In this document: one piece after another, positions 47,253-56,066 of the stretch | Position numbering within the stretch: the first letter of the stretch is position 1 | How the letters are laid out: each line of letters opens with the position of its first letter | Origin: Salinicola endophyticus | GTDB taxonomy: Bacteria > Pseudomonadota > Gammaproteobacteria > Pseudomonadales > Halomonadaceae | Direction of reading: 5' to 3' | Assembly (NCBI RefSeq): GCF_040536835.1 | Contig: NZ_CP159578.1 | Location: 2,356,001-2,420,000, forward strand | Length of the DNA stretch: 64,000 bases | Notes under the pieces: model-generated | Seen by the model: the letters and a program-made list of their open reading frames with translations, nothing else | Database searches by the model: none | Told to the model about the DNA's origin: nothing | Position numbers and translations under genes: made by a program

Positions 47253-48380
47253 TCAATCGAAGTCGATGATCTGGCGGATCGCTTCTCCGCTGGCAAGCCG
47301 GTCGAAACCCAGATTGATCTCGTCCAGCTTCAGACGGTGGGTCAGCAGCCGCTCCACTGGCAGCCGGCCGGCACGGTAGAGCGCGATATACTCCGGCACG
47401 TCCAGCGACGGCACGTGCCCGCCCAGATAGGAGCCCTTGAGCGTGCGCTCCTCGGCGACCATCCGCGTGGGGCTGATGGCGAAACGCACGTCCGGATGCG
47501 GTAGCCCCGAGGTCACCGTGGTACCGCCGCGGGCGGTAGACTCGTAGGCGAACTCCAGCGCTTTGGAGACACCGGCGAACTCGGCGGCGATATCCACCCC
47601 ACCGCCGCTGATCTCGCGCACCTGCTCGATGGCATCGGCATCGCCGCTGTTGACCACATGGGTGGCGCCCATCGCCTTGGCGGTCTCCAGCTTGTCCGCG
47701 GCGATATCGGCGGCGATCACCTGGCGAGCGCCGCCCCCGGCAGCCCCCATCACCGCCGCCAGCCCGACCCCGCCAAGGCCGACCACCAGCACCGACTGCC
47801 CCAGGCGCAGGCCGGCAGTGTGGACCACCGCGCCGACCCCGGTGAGCACGGCGCAGCCGAACAGCGCCGCGATATGGAACGGCAGATCGGCATCGATCCG
47901 CGTCAGCGAGCGTCGCGAGGCCACCGCATACTCGGCGAAACCGGAGACGCCGATGTGGTGATAGATCTGCTGCCCGCCCCGGTGCAGGCGCATGCCGCCG
48001 CCCAGCAGGTGCCCGGCGCCATTGGCCACCTGCCCCGGTGCACAAAGCGCCGCGCGCCCGGAGAGACACGAGGCGCAGGCGCCGCAACTGGGGGCAAATG
48101 AGAACACCACATGATCGCCGGGCGCGAGATCCTCGACACCCTCGCCGACCTCGACCACCTCGCCGGCGGCCTCGTGCCCCAGCACCATCGGCAGCGGCCG
48201 CGGCCGATCGCCGTTGATGGTGGAGAGATCGGAGTGGCACAGCCCGGCGGCGCGCATGCGCACTAGCACCTCGCCGCGTCCGGGCGGGTCGAGCTCGACC
48301 TCCTCGATCGACAGCGGCTGCGACTCCCGGTACGGGCGTGGCTTTTGCATCTCGTGGATCACGGCTGCATGCATTTTCAT
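47253..48380 (-). CDS. Zinc-dependent alcohol dehydrogenase (MDR superfamily)
   Basis: The 375-residue protein has the catalytic-zinc region GLCHSDLSTINGDRP and GHEAAGEVVEVG, the structural-zinc cysteines (CGACASCLSGRAALC, near 99-113) and the NAD-binding motif VLVVGLGGVGLAAV. It is closest in style to class III-like dehydrogenases acting on primary alcohols or hydroxy acids. It lies 148 bases after a lactonase gene, with a hairpin between. A lactonase-dehydrogenase pair is reminiscent of gamma-butyrolactone catabolism (lactone to hydroxyacid to semialdehyde); that substrate is inference. Confidence 0.85.
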   Translation of the reverse strand: MKMHAAVIHEMQKPRPYRESQPLSIEEVELDPPGRGEVLVRMRAAGLCHSDLSTINGDRPRPLPMVLGHEAAGEVVEVGEGVEDLAPGDHVVFSFAPSCGACASCLSGRAALCAPGQVANGAGHLLGGGMRLHRGGQQIYHHIGVSGFAEYAVASRRSLTRIDADLPFHIAALFGCAVLTGVGAVVHTAGLRLGQSVLVVGLGGVGLAAVMGAAGGGARQVIAADIAADKLETAKAMGATHVVNSGDADAIEQVREISGGGVDIAAEFAGVSKALEFAYESTARGGTTVTSGLPHPDVRFAISPTRMVAEERTLKGSYLGGHVPSLDVPEYIALYRAGRLPVERLLTHRLKLDEINLGFDRLASGEAIRQIIDFD

Positions 48381-48495
48381 CGCGACTTCCCTATTCGATG
48401 GATCGCCCCGGCAAGCCTCATCATGCCGAGTGCGCCTGGCGTTGATGTGCCAGGCCCGGCGGTCGACACGCCAGACCCGACACTCGGTCTATCAG

Positions 48496-48525
48496 AAAAA
48501 CTCGGGCTGTCAGGGGAAACCCGAG
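48496..48525 (-). terminator. Terminator-like hairpin after the lactonase gene
   Basis: CTCGGG (48501-48506) pairs with CCCGAG (48520-48525) around a 13-base loop and is followed on the minus strand by TTTTT. It begins three bases past the lactonase stop and lies before the dehydrogenase gene. Confidence 0.5.
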
Positions 48526-48528
48526 CTG

Positions 48529-49314
48529 TCAGGAATAGTATTCTGGCGCGTGACGGAAGGTCGGCCACGCCTCCGGGTCGTGGCCGGTGACCACCAGCGC
48601 CCCGGTCTTCTCGGCCAGCGCATGCAGCTTGCGCACGGAGCGCACCGTATCCACGGTCGAGGCGAGAAAGCCCGGTAGCGCCTTCTCCTCCCAGTGGTCA
48701 GTGGTATAGGCCGCATCCACCGCCAGCAGCACCGGGCCGGTCTCGGGGAGCTGGAGCAGGAAGCTGGCATGGCCAGGGGCATGCCCCGGGGTGAAGATGA
48801 AGCGGATGCTGCCGTCGCCGAAGACGTCATAGCCGTCGTCGCCATCCTCGAGCAGATGCCATTTCAATCCGGGGCGATCGAAATCGGCGCGGATATAGCC
48901 ACCGGCGGAGAACCAGTCCGGCGCCATGGCATACTCGTATTCGCGCCGCCGTACGATATGCGTGGCATTGGGAAAGCGCCCGGTTGCGCCGGTATGGTCC
49001 AGGTGCAGGTGGCTGTGCAGGACATAGCGCACGTCCTCGGGCTCGATGCCGAAGTCCTTCAGCGCCTGTACACACCCCTCTTCCTCACGCATCACGGGCC
49101 AATAGACCGCGGTGATATCGCCCCAGTGCTTCTCCGGATCGCTGGCGCACTCGACGGCACAACCGCCGTCGATGACCACGTTGCCCTGCGGATGCGTGAT
49201 CAGATACCAGGGCACGGGAATCTCGTACTCATCCAGGCCCGCGTTCATCTTGATATTGCACACCCGGCACTTGAGCGTGCCGGTCTGGAACATGTAAAGG
49301 CGGGGGGTAGTCAT
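48529..49314 (-). CDS. Metallo-beta-lactamase-fold lactonase (AHL/gamma-butyrolactone lactonase family)
   Basis: The 261-residue protein has the two-zinc motif H102-x-H104-x-D106-H107 (SHLHLDHTGA), a later histidine in FTPGHAPGHASF, the bridging aspartate in LLAVDAAYTT and a final histidine in VVTGHDPEAW. Layout and length match the AttM/AiiB/BlcC N-acyl-homoserine-lactonase family, which opens homoserine lactones or gamma-butyrolactone. Start ATG 49314 has AGGAG upstream; the frame extends upstream for 57 unconserved codons. It is divergent from yjbQ, with GACTTTGGTC in between. Confidence 0.87.
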   Translation of the reverse strand: MTTPRLYMFQTGTLKCRVCNIKMNAGLDEYEIPVPWYLITHPQGNVVIDGGCAVECASDPEKHWGDITAVYWPVMREEEGCVQALKDFGIEPEDVRYVLHSHLHLDHTGATGRFPNATHIVRRREYEYAMAPDWFSAGGYIRADFDRPGLKWHLLEDGDDGYDVFGDGSIRFIFTPGHAPGHASFLLQLPETGPVLLAVDAAYTTDHWEEKALPGFLASTVDTVRSVRKLHALAEKTGALVVTGHDPEAWPTFRHAPEYYS

Positions 49315-49446
49315 GACGCACTCCTGGTTTGGCCCTATGAAGACGACATTGCCCACTAAGTGAGCACTTCGGTTATCGGCATCGACCCTCGCAGCCGGGC
49401 GACCGGACGTGTCAGAGTAGGACACCGCCAAACGGCATGAACAGCG

Positions 49447-49456
49447 GACTTTGGTC
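49447..49456. promoter_or_regulatory. Copy of the GAC-N4-GTC word upstream of the lactonase
   Basis: GACTTTGGTC is the inverse of GACCAAAGTC found twice at 52002-52032. It lies 133 bases before the lactonase and 45 before yjbQ. Confidence 0.35.
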
Positions 49457-49500
49457 CCAGGCATGCACGCTCTCAGCACACTCACGGAGACGTCTCAACC

Positions 49501-49920
49501 ATGTGGCACCGTCAGCAATTCACGCTCTCCGCGCGCCCGCGCGGCTTTCACCTGGTCACCGACGAGATCCTGGCGGCGCTGCCGCGACTGGCAGAGATCC
49601 AGACCGGCCTGCTCCATCTGCAACTGATGCACACCTCGGCCTCGCTGACCCTGAACGAGAACGCCGACCCCGACGTGCGCCATGACATGGCGCTGTTCGC
49701 CGCCCGGATCGCCCCCGAGCGACTCGACGGCCTGCGTCACACCCTCGAAGGCCCCGATGACATGCCCGCCCACGTGCTCGCCAGCCTGTTCGGCACCCAG
49801 CTGACCCTGGCGGTGGACAACGGCCGCCTGCTCAGCGGTACCTGGCAGGGCATCTGGCTCGGCGAGCACCGCCAGCACGGCGGCGCGCGCCGGATCACCG
49901 CCACCCTGAGCGGCGAGTGA
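49501..49920 (+). CDS. yjbQ: YjbQ family protein (UPF0047)
   Basis: The 139-residue protein matches UPF0047/Yjb[23 protein letters not shown] in the middle and [13 protein letters not shown] near the end, both with conserved histidines thought to form the active site. Some members show weak thiamine-phosphate synthase activity, but the physiological role is unsettled. GGAGA lies about 12 bases before ATG 49501. It is convergent with the arabonate dehydratase gene, leaving an 18-base gap. Confidence 0.9.
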   Translation: MWHRQQFTLSARPRGFHLVTDEILAALPRLAEIQTGLLHLQLMHTSASLTLNENADPDVRHDMALFAARIAPERLDGLRHTLEGPDDMPAHVLASLFGTQLTLAVDNGRLLSGTWQGIWLGEHRQHGGARRITATLSGE

Positions 49921-49938
49921 TTCCGCCGAACCAGCCTC

Positions 49939-51702
49939 TCAGTGCGAATGCCGCGGCACCTCGGCGCCACGGCAGCCGCGCAGGAAGTCGAAGTCACAGC
50001 CCTCGTCGGCCTGCAGCACGTGCTCGATATAGAGCTGGCGATAGCCGCCGCTGCTGGCGATCTGGTTCGACGCCGCGGTGGGATCGGCGGCAGCCAGGCG
50101 GCGTGCGATCTCGGCATCGTCGACCTCCAGCTCGAGCTTGCCGCTGTCGCAGTCCAGGCTGATCCAGTCGCCGTTCTCGACCGCCGCCAGCGGGCCGCCG
50201 GCGGCCGCCTCCGGGGCCACGTGCAGCACCACGGTGCCGTAGGCGGTGCCGCTCATGCGGGCATCCGAAATGCGCACCATGTCGGTGATGCCCTGGGCCA
50301 GGATCTTAGGCGGCAGCCCCATGTTGCCGACTTCGGCCATGCCGTGATAACCCCGCGGACCGCAGTGTTTCATCACCAAGATGTCGTCCGGCGAGACCTC
50401 CAGATCGGGATCGTTGATGCGCGCCTTGTAGTCGTCGAAGTTCTCGAACACCACCGCGCGCCCGCGATGGCTCATCAGCGCCGCGGTCGCCGCCGAGGGC
50501 TTGAGCACCGCACCATTGGGCGCCAGGTTGCCGCGCAGGATGCACATCCCGCCGTCGTCGCGCAGCGGGTTGTCGAGCGGGCGGATCACGTCGTCGTTGT
50601 AGAGCGGCGCCTCGCGCACGTTTTCCCACAGCGTGCGGCCATTGACCGTCAGCGCATCCGGGTGCGGCAGGCGGTCGGCATCGCCCAGACGCTTGAGCAC
50701 CGCCGGCAGGCCGCCGGCATAGTAGAACTCCTCCATCAGATAGCGCCCGGAGGGCTGCAGGTCGACGATCGTCGGCGTGCCGCGTCCCATCCGGGTCCAG
50801 TCGTCGAGGCTCAGGTCGACCCCGATACGCCCGGCGATCGCCTTGAGGTGGATCACCGCATTGGTCGAGCCGCCAATGGCGGCATTGGTGCGAATGGCGT
50901 TCTCGAACGCCTCACGGGTGAGGATCTTCGACAGCTTGAGGTCCTCGTGGACCATCTCGACGATACGGTTGCCGGAGAGATGGGCGAGCACGTAGCGGCG
51001 TGAGTCCACTGCCGGAATGGCGGCGTTATGGGGCAGCGACACCCCCAGCGACTCGGCCATGCAGGCCATCGTCGAGGCCGTACCCATGGTGTTGCAGGTG
51101 CCCGCCGAGCGCGACATGCCCGCCTCTGCCGCCATGAAGTCATGCATCGAGATCTGGCCCGCCTTGACCTGCTCGGAGAGCTGCCAGACCACCGTGCCGG
51201 AGCCGATATCCTTGCCCTGGTGCTTGCCGTTGAGCATCGGCCCGCCGGTGACCACGATCGCCGGAATATCACAGCTCGCCGCGCCCATCAGCAGCGCCGG
51301 GGTGGTCTTGTCGCAGCCCACCAGCAACACCACGCCATCGATGGGATTGCCGCGGATCGCCTCCTCGACATCCATGCTCGCCAGATTGCGGGTGAACATC
51401 GCCGTCGGGCGCAGGTTGGACTCACCGTTGGAGAACACCGGGAACTCCACCGGATACCCCCCCGCCTCGAGCACCCCCTGCTTGACGTGCTCGGCGAGCT
51501 TGCGAAAGTGGGCGTTGCAGGGCGTCAGTTCCGACCAAGTGTTGCAGATGCCGATGATCGGCTTGCCCTGGAACTCGTGGTCCGGAATGCCCTGGTTCTT
51601 CATCCAGCTACGGTACATGAAGCCGTTCTTATCGGCCCGGCCGAACCACTCCGCAGAGCGCAGTCGCGGGGTCTTGTCGGCGGTATCGTCAGCATCGCTC
51701 AT
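49939..51702 (-). CDS. L-arabonate dehydratase (IlvD/Edd family)
   Basis: The 587-residue protein belongs to the IlvD/Edd dehydratases. Candidate Fe-S ligands are C62 (ELTPCNAH), C130 (LVGCDKTT) and C203 (SAGTCNTMG), the pattern of sugar-acid dehydratases. The opening LRSAEWFGRADKNGFMYRSW is characteristic of the arabonate/xylonate/galactonate branch rather than of IlvD itself. With the neighbouring araFGH importer the likely substrate is L-arabonate, which becomes 2-keto-3-deoxy-L-arabonate in the oxidative arabinose pathway. The arabinose dehydrogenase, lactonase and later steps are not seen here. It shares a control module with araF. Confidence 0.85.
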   Translation of the reverse strand: MSDADDTADKTPRLRSAEWFGRADKNGFMYRSWMKNQGIPDHEFQGKPIIGICNTWSELTPCNAHFRKLAEHVKQGVLEAGGYPVEFPVFSNGESNLRPTAMFTRNLASMDVEEAIRGNPIDGVVLLVGCDKTTPALLMGAASCDIPAIVVTGGPMLNGKHQGKDIGSGTVVWQLSEQVKAGQISMHDFMAAEAGMSRSAGTCNTMGTASTMACMAESLGVSLPHNAAIPAVDSRRYVLAHLSGNRIVEMVHEDLKLSKILTREAFENAIRTNAAIGGSTNAVIHLKAIAGRIGVDLSLDDWTRMGRGTPTIVDLQPSGRYLMEEFYYAGGLPAVLKRLGDADRLPHPDALTVNGRTLWENVREAPLYNDDVIRPLDNPLRDDGGMCILRGNLAPNGAVLKPSAATAALMSHRGRAVVFENFDDYKARINDPDLEVSPDDILVMKHCGPRGYHGMAEVGNMGLPPKILAQGITDMVRISDARMSGTAYGTVVLHVAPEAAAGGPLAAVENGDWISLDCDSGKLELEVDDAEIARRLAAADPTAASNQIASSGGYRQLYIEHVLQADEGCDFDFLRGCRGAEVPRHSH

Positions 51703-51890
51703 GTCGTCTCTCCTTGATCCGCCGGGTCCGACCGCGCGGCCCCGTAGCGTCTGGTATGTGTCAGGTTTCTGCCTACGGCGCCGCGAACGGCGACCAGGGC
51801 GAAAAGCGCGATCGCGTCTAACCTATTGGCCCAGGTCTCGATCAGGACGCGGGTCTCGCGGGTAAGTGCTTGCACGGTAAAGGCGAAGAC

Positions 51891-51942
51891 CAATAACCAA
51901 CTAATAGCAAAAAGTCGTTTTATTGATACTTTTTTGAATATC
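51891..51942 (-). promoter_or_regulatory. Arabinose control module, copy 1 (dehydratase)
   Basis: CAATAACCAACTAATA (51891-51906) and the dyad GATAC-N8-ATATC (51925-51942) are 18 bases apart, 189-240 bases before the dehydratase start. The same pair at the same spacing precedes araF. The 358-base gap 51703-52060 also holds two GACCAAAGTC repeats and no credible gene. Confidence 0.6.
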
Positions 51943-52001
51943 GACATCACACAACCCGCGTGCTGCCAGAAGCAACACGCCGCCGCGCAGTTGACTACCT
52001 A

Positions 52002-52032
52002 GACCAAAGTCGAGATACCGGAGACCAAAGTC
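52002..52032. repeat. Two direct GACCAAAGTC repeats 21 bases apart
   Basis: GACCAAAGTC occurs at 52002-52011 and 52023-52032 within the longer AGACCAAAGTCG, two helical turns apart. They lie between the araH stop and the arabinose module, about 300 bases before the dehydratase start. Confidence 0.6.
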
Positions 52033-52060
52033 GTAGGCCGAGTCGTCATCGTGTCGACTC

Positions 52061-53062
52061 TCAGCCGGCTCGCCGCGCCTGCTTCCAGCGGTCGAACATC
52101 ACCGCCAGCAGCAGGATCGCGCCGCGTACCAGGTATTGATAGAAGGTCGGCACATTGAGCAGCCCCATGGCGTTCTGCACGCAGCCCATGATCAATACCC
52201 CCACCAGCACCCCGGTGATCGAGGCAACCCCGCCGGAGAGCGAGACCCCGCCCAGTACGCAGGCCGAGATCACCGCCAGCTCCAGCCCCTGGGAGGTGTT
52301 GGGATCGCCCAGACCCATGCGCGAGGTGAGCAGGACACCGGCGATACCGGCCACCAGCCCCTGCAGCGCGAACACGGTGATCTTGAGTCGGCGTACGTTG
52401 ACCCCGGCCAGCGCCGCGGCTTCGGCGTTGCCCCCGGTGGCCAGGGTGTTGCGGCCAAAAGCGGTCAGGTTGAGCACCACGCCGAACACCACGAAGCAGG
52501 CGATCATGGTCCACACCGGCAGGGTCAGGCCGAGGAAGGCGGCACTGCCGAGGTCGAAGAAGCCGGGCACGGTGATCATCACCGCGTCGCCGCCGGAGGT
52601 GATGTAGGCCAGACCGCGCACGAACTCCATCGCCGCCAGGGTGGCGATCAGCGAATTGATGCCGAAACGCGCCACCACGAAGCCGTTGAAGGCACCCACT
52701 GCGGCGCCGGCGGCAACCCCCACTAGCACCCCGATGGTGACGCTGCCGGTATTGGAGGTGACCATTGCCGCCACCACGCCGGCAAAGGCGACGATCGAGG
52801 CGACCGACAGATCCACCTCGCCCAGCGCCAGCACCATCATCATGGTGGTGGCGATGGTGCCGATCAGGGTCACCGAGAGCAGCAGGCCGACAATGTTGCG
52901 CCCGGTCAGGAAGTCCGGCACCAGCACCGAGAGGCCGATGAACAGCAGCACGAACACCGCGATCAGCCCCGAGGTGTCGAGCAGGGTGCGCAGCGGCTTG
53001 GGCAGCCCGCGCCGGCCCACCGCGGCCGGGGCTGCCTGGGAGACGAGTTTGTCACTGGACAT
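52061..53062 (-). CDS. araH: L-arabinose ABC importer permease AraH
   Basis: The 333-residue inner-membrane protein has the RbsC/AraH/XylH layout with eight or more hydrophobic helices. Landmarks are GEVDLSVASIVAFAGVVAA, FNGFVVARFGINSLIATLA and the coupling GGNAEAAALAGVNV segment followed by late GGVSLSGGVASITGVLVG. It is third in the araF-araG-araH run, 69 bases after araG. The name rests on the AraF ortholog upstream. Confidence 0.92.
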   Translation of the reverse strand: MSSDKLVSQAAPAAVGRRGLPKPLRTLLDTSGLIAVFVLLFIGLSVLVPDFLTGRNIVGLLLSVTLIGTIATTMMMVLALGEVDLSVASIVAFAGVVAAMVTSNTGSVTIGVLVGVAAGAAVGAFNGFVVARFGINSLIATLAAMEFVRGLAYITSGGDAVMITVPGFFDLGSAAFLGLTLPVWTMIACFVVFGVVLNLTAFGRNTLATGGNAEAAALAGVNVRRLKITVFALQGLVAGIAGVLLTSRMGLGDPNTSQGLELAVISACVLGGVSLSGGVASITGVLVGVLIMGCVQNAMGLLNVPTFYQYLVRGAILLLAVMFDRWKQARRAG

Positions 53063-53131
53063 GCGGGGTCATCCTCTGGAACGGAAAAGGTCTTTGGAGA
53101 TCGCCAGTGGCGTACTTAGCTGGACAGCGCC

Positions 53132-54631
53132 TCACGCCGGCAGCGCCAGGCCGAGCAGGCGCTCGGGGGTGGCCTCGTCGCGCGGGATCACCTCGATCAA
53201 TTCACCGTCGCGCATCACCCCGATGCGGTCGCAGATCGAGCTCACCTCGGCGAGATCGCTGGAGATCACCAGCACGCTCTTGCCCTGCTCGGCGAGATCG
53301 TAGAGCAGCGCGTAGATATCGCGTCGGGCGCCGACATCGATGCCGCGGGTCGGCTCGTCCATCACGAACAGCTCGATCTGCTCCGCCAGCCAGCGTGCCA
53401 GGATCACCTTCTGCTGGTTGCCACCGGAGAGATTGGCGATCGGCGTACGCGGCCCGGGCGTCTTGATCCGTAGCTTTCGAATATAGTGACGTGCGTTCTC
53501 GGTCTCGCGGGCGACATGGCGGAACACGCCCCAGCGGCGGAAGAAGCGCCGGCAGCTGATATTGAGGTTGTCGGCGACGCTGGCGACCGGAAAGATACCC
53601 TGGGACTTGCGATCCTCGGGGCACATCGCGATGCCGGCGCGAATCGCCGCCTGGGCGCTGGCGAAACGCCGCGCCTCGCCGGCGAACACCACCTGCCCCG
53701 CCGAGGCGCGCTCGGCACCGCAGACCAGGCGCATCAGCTCGCTGCGCCCGGCGCCCACCAGCCCGAACAGACCGAGCACCTCGCCACGATGAATCTCCAG
53801 CGACACCGGCGCGCGCACCCCGCGGCCCGCGAGCCCCTCCAGGCGCATCAGCACCTCGCCCTGATGACGCGGGCGATAGCCGTAGACGTCCTCGATCTCG
53901 CGCCCCACCATCTCGCTGACCAAGGTGTCATGGTCGAGCCCCTCGAGGGTCGGATGGGTCCGAATATGGCGCCCGTCACGGAACACCGTGACCGCATCGC
54001 ACATCTCGAACACCTCCTCCATGCGATGGGTGACGTAGAGCACCACCCGCCCCTCGTCGCGCAGCCGCGCCACGATGCGCTTGAGATGACGCGTCTCCTG
54101 CACCGACAACGAGCTGGTGGGCTCGTCGAAGGCGATGATGCGCGAATCGCGCAGCAGCGCGCGGCCGATCTCGATCATCTGCTGCTGGCCGATGGAGAGC
54201 TCGCGCACCTTGGTCGCAGGGTGAATGGCGCCCTCGCCCAGCTCTTCGAGAATGGCCAGCGCTCGCTTGCGCAAGGCGCGCCGGTCGACCATGCCGTAGC
54301 GTACCGGCAGCTGGCCCAGCAGCAGGTTCTCGGCCACCGAGAGGTTGGGCGACAGCGTCAGTTCCTGGTAGATGATCGCCACCCCGCGGGCTAGCGCCTC
54401 GCGGGCGTTGGCGAACACGTGGCGCTGGCCGTCGATCCACAGGGCACCGTCGGTGACCCGGTTGACGCCGCTGAGCACCTTGAGCAGGGTCGACTTGCCC
54501 GCGCCGTTCTCGCCCATCAGCGCGTGCACTTCACCACGGCGGGCCTCGAAGCTGACCGCATCGAGGGCCTTGACCCCGGGAAAGGTCACCGTGACGCCCT
54601 CGACGCGCAGATAGGCTGGGGAATTCGCCAT
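53132..54631 (-). CDS. araG: L-arabinose ABC importer ATPase AraG
   Basis: The 499-residue protein has two fused ABC domains as in AraG/RbsA. The first has Walker [10 protein letters not shown] near 36 and signature LSIGQQQ; the second has the degenerate P-loop GLVGAGRSE typical of this family and signature LSGGNQQK. Start ATG 54631 ([10 protein letters not shown]) has AGGAGAG upstream; an ATG at 54655 is less likely. It follows araF after 110 bases containing a strong hairpin. Confidence 0.93.
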   Translation of the reverse strand: MANSPAYLRVEGVTVTFPGVKALDAVSFEARRGEVHALMGENGAGKSTLLKVLSGVNRVTDGALWIDGQRHVFANAREALARGVAIIYQELTLSPNLSVAENLLLGQLPVRYGMVDRRALRKRALAILEELGEGAIHPATKVRELSIGQQQMIEIGRALLRDSRIIAFDEPTSSLSVQETRHLKRIVARLRDEGRVVLYVTHRMEEVFEMCDAVTVFRDGRHIRTHPTLEGLDHDTLVSEMVGREIEDVYGYRPRHQGEVLMRLEGLAGRGVRAPVSLEIHRGEVLGLFGLVGAGRSELMRLVCGAERASAGQVVFAGEARRFASAQAAIRAGIAMCPEDRKSQGIFPVASVADNLNISCRRFFRRWGVFRHVARETENARHYIRKLRIKTPGPRTPIANLSGGNQQKVILARWLAEQIELFVMDEPTRGIDVGARRDIYALLYDLAEQGKSVLVISSDLAEVSSICDRIGVMRDGELIEVIPRDEATPERLLGLALPA

Positions 54632-54703
54632 CTCGACTCTCCTGGTCGCGGCCATCGGCCGCGGGGGTGAACGCTGAAGACAGTGCAGGGATCGCTCCCA
54701 GCA

Positions 54704-54735
54704 GCCTTGGCGGTGCCCGATGGCACCGCCAAGGC
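54704..54735 (-). promoter_or_regulatory. Intercistronic hairpin between araF and araG
   Basis: A perfect 14-base stem (54704-54717 with 54722-54735) closes a CGAT loop just after the araF stop. No T-tract follows. Such hairpins stabilise or partly terminate binding-protein transcripts, raising AraF over AraGH. Confidence 0.6.
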
Positions 54736-54741
54736 AAGCGC

Positions 54742-55731
54742 TCAGAGCCCCAGGTCTGCGCGCACCTGCTGCCAGTTGTCGCGGGTCATCAGCGTGCCGG
54801 TGGTTTCGGTATTGGCCGGGGGTTTCTTGTCCTGGGTGATCCAGGTGTAGAGATTGTCGGCGCTCTGGCGCCCATGCATGGTCGAACTCACCGCCACGGT
54901 GCCGTAGAAGCCGGTCGGTTTCTGGCGCGAGAACTCGGCGAAGGCCGCCCCCGAGCCGTTGATGCCGACGCCGATCACCTGCTCCGGAGAGAGGCCATAC
55001 TGTTCACTGGCGCGCACGCCGCCGAGCACGCTCTCTTCGTTGAGGGCGTAGATCACCCAGTGCTCGAAGCGCCCGTTCTTGGAGAACACCGGCGAGGCCG
55101 CAGCGAAGGCGCTGCTGGTGTCGGTGTTCTGCTGCGGCGCATCGAAGATGTTCTGCTCGACGAAGCCGGCATCGAGCAGCGCGTCGGTGGCGCCGTCGGT
55201 GCGTGCCTTGGCGGTGGGCAACTCGTTGTTGCTGATACGCAGCGCCGCTACCTCCTGCGGGTCCCAGCCGCGCCGCTTCATCTCGGCGGCGATCGCCTCG
55301 CCCACCTGGCGCCCGATCTTGTAGCCCGACATGCCCAGGTGGGGCACATCCGCCATCGGCTTGCCGTCGGCGCCCAGGAACTGGTCGTCGACGGTCACCA
55401 CCTTCATGCCGTACTGCTTGGCACGGTTGGCGATCGCCGGCCCCAGGCGCACGTCCGGCGGGCAGATCACGAACCCCTGGGCGCCCTGGGAGTTGAGATT
55501 GTCGATCGCGCTCAGCACCTGCTGGCCATCCTCGCCGGCCAGCCGCACCACCTCGAAGCCCTTCTCCTGGCCGAGCTTGGTCGCCGCATCCTGTTCGTTG
55601 ATGAACCACGCCTGTTCCGGTTTCTTGACGATGAAGCCGATCTTGACCTCGTCCTGCGCCAGCGCAGGCGTGAGACACAGGCTCAGGCTGACGCCCAGCG
55701 CCAGCAGCGACGGTATGACCTTGCGATTCAT
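54742..55731 (-). CDS. araF: L-arabinose-binding periplasmic protein AraF
   Basis: The 329-residue protein has the same length and motif order as E. coli AraF. A signal peptide ends ALA near 25, then come [44 protein letters not shown] and [15 protein letters not shown]. It captures L-arabinose (and possibly related sugars) for AraGH. Start ATG 55731 has GGGAGAGAG upstream; the frame is open further but overlaps the control region. It is first of the araFGH operon, under the shared arabinose module. Confidence 0.94.
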   Translation of the reverse strand: MNRKVIPSLLALGVSLSLCLTPALAQDEVKIGFIVKKPEQAWFINEQDAATKLGQEKGFEVVRLAGEDGQQVLSAIDNLNSQGAQGFVICPPDVRLGPAIANRAKQYGMKVVTVDDQFLGADGKPMADVPHLGMSGYKIGRQVGEAIAAEMKRRGWDPQEVAALRISNNELPTAKARTDGATDALLDAGFVEQNIFDAPQQNTDTSSAFAAASPVFSKNGRFEHWVIYALNEESVLGGVRASEQYGLSPEQVIGVGINGSGAAFAEFSRQKPTGFYGTVAVSSTMHGRQSADNLYTWITQDKKPPANTETTGTLMTRDNWQQVRADLGL

Positions 55732-55822
55732 GCGACTCTCTCCCTGCCCTCGTGGGCGCGTGGTTGTCATTCTTGGCGAGCCGGGAGCCGGCGCCATACG
55801 CGCTCGACGATAAGCGCTGCCG

Positions 55823-55874
55823 CAATAACCAACTAATAACGAGGAGCGCAATTTGCGATACGCAAAAGAGTATC
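55823..55874 (-). promoter_or_regulatory. Arabinose control module, copy 2 (araF)
   Basis: CAATAACCAACTAATA (55823-55838) and GATAC-N8-GTATC (55857-55874) are again 18 bases apart, 92-143 bases before araF. GACTAAAGTC lies farther upstream at 55935-55944, within the palindrome AGAC-N4-GTCT. Nothing else is seen in the 335-base gap 55732-56066. Confidence 0.65.
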
Positions 55875-56066
55875 CAGCGGGAGAGAGACGAGACGCGGCA
55901 CGGGGCCGCCCTCTGCACAGGGTCGATGGCGCCAGACTAAAGTCTTCCGCGACTTTCGTTAACAGTGTCAACTAACGCCGAGAGACCCCGCCCGGTGCGG
56001 ATCGCAGCGCCCCGCCGGCGCTCGTTCAGGTCGCCGCGGGCCGACGAAGCGTCGCGCCGCTCCCCC

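Noticed and set aside
51699..51950. 83-codon minus-strand frame with a hydrophobic N-terminus
   Set aside because: It overlaps the dehydratase start and the shared arabinose control module; the hydrophobic stretch comes from the AT-rich operator.
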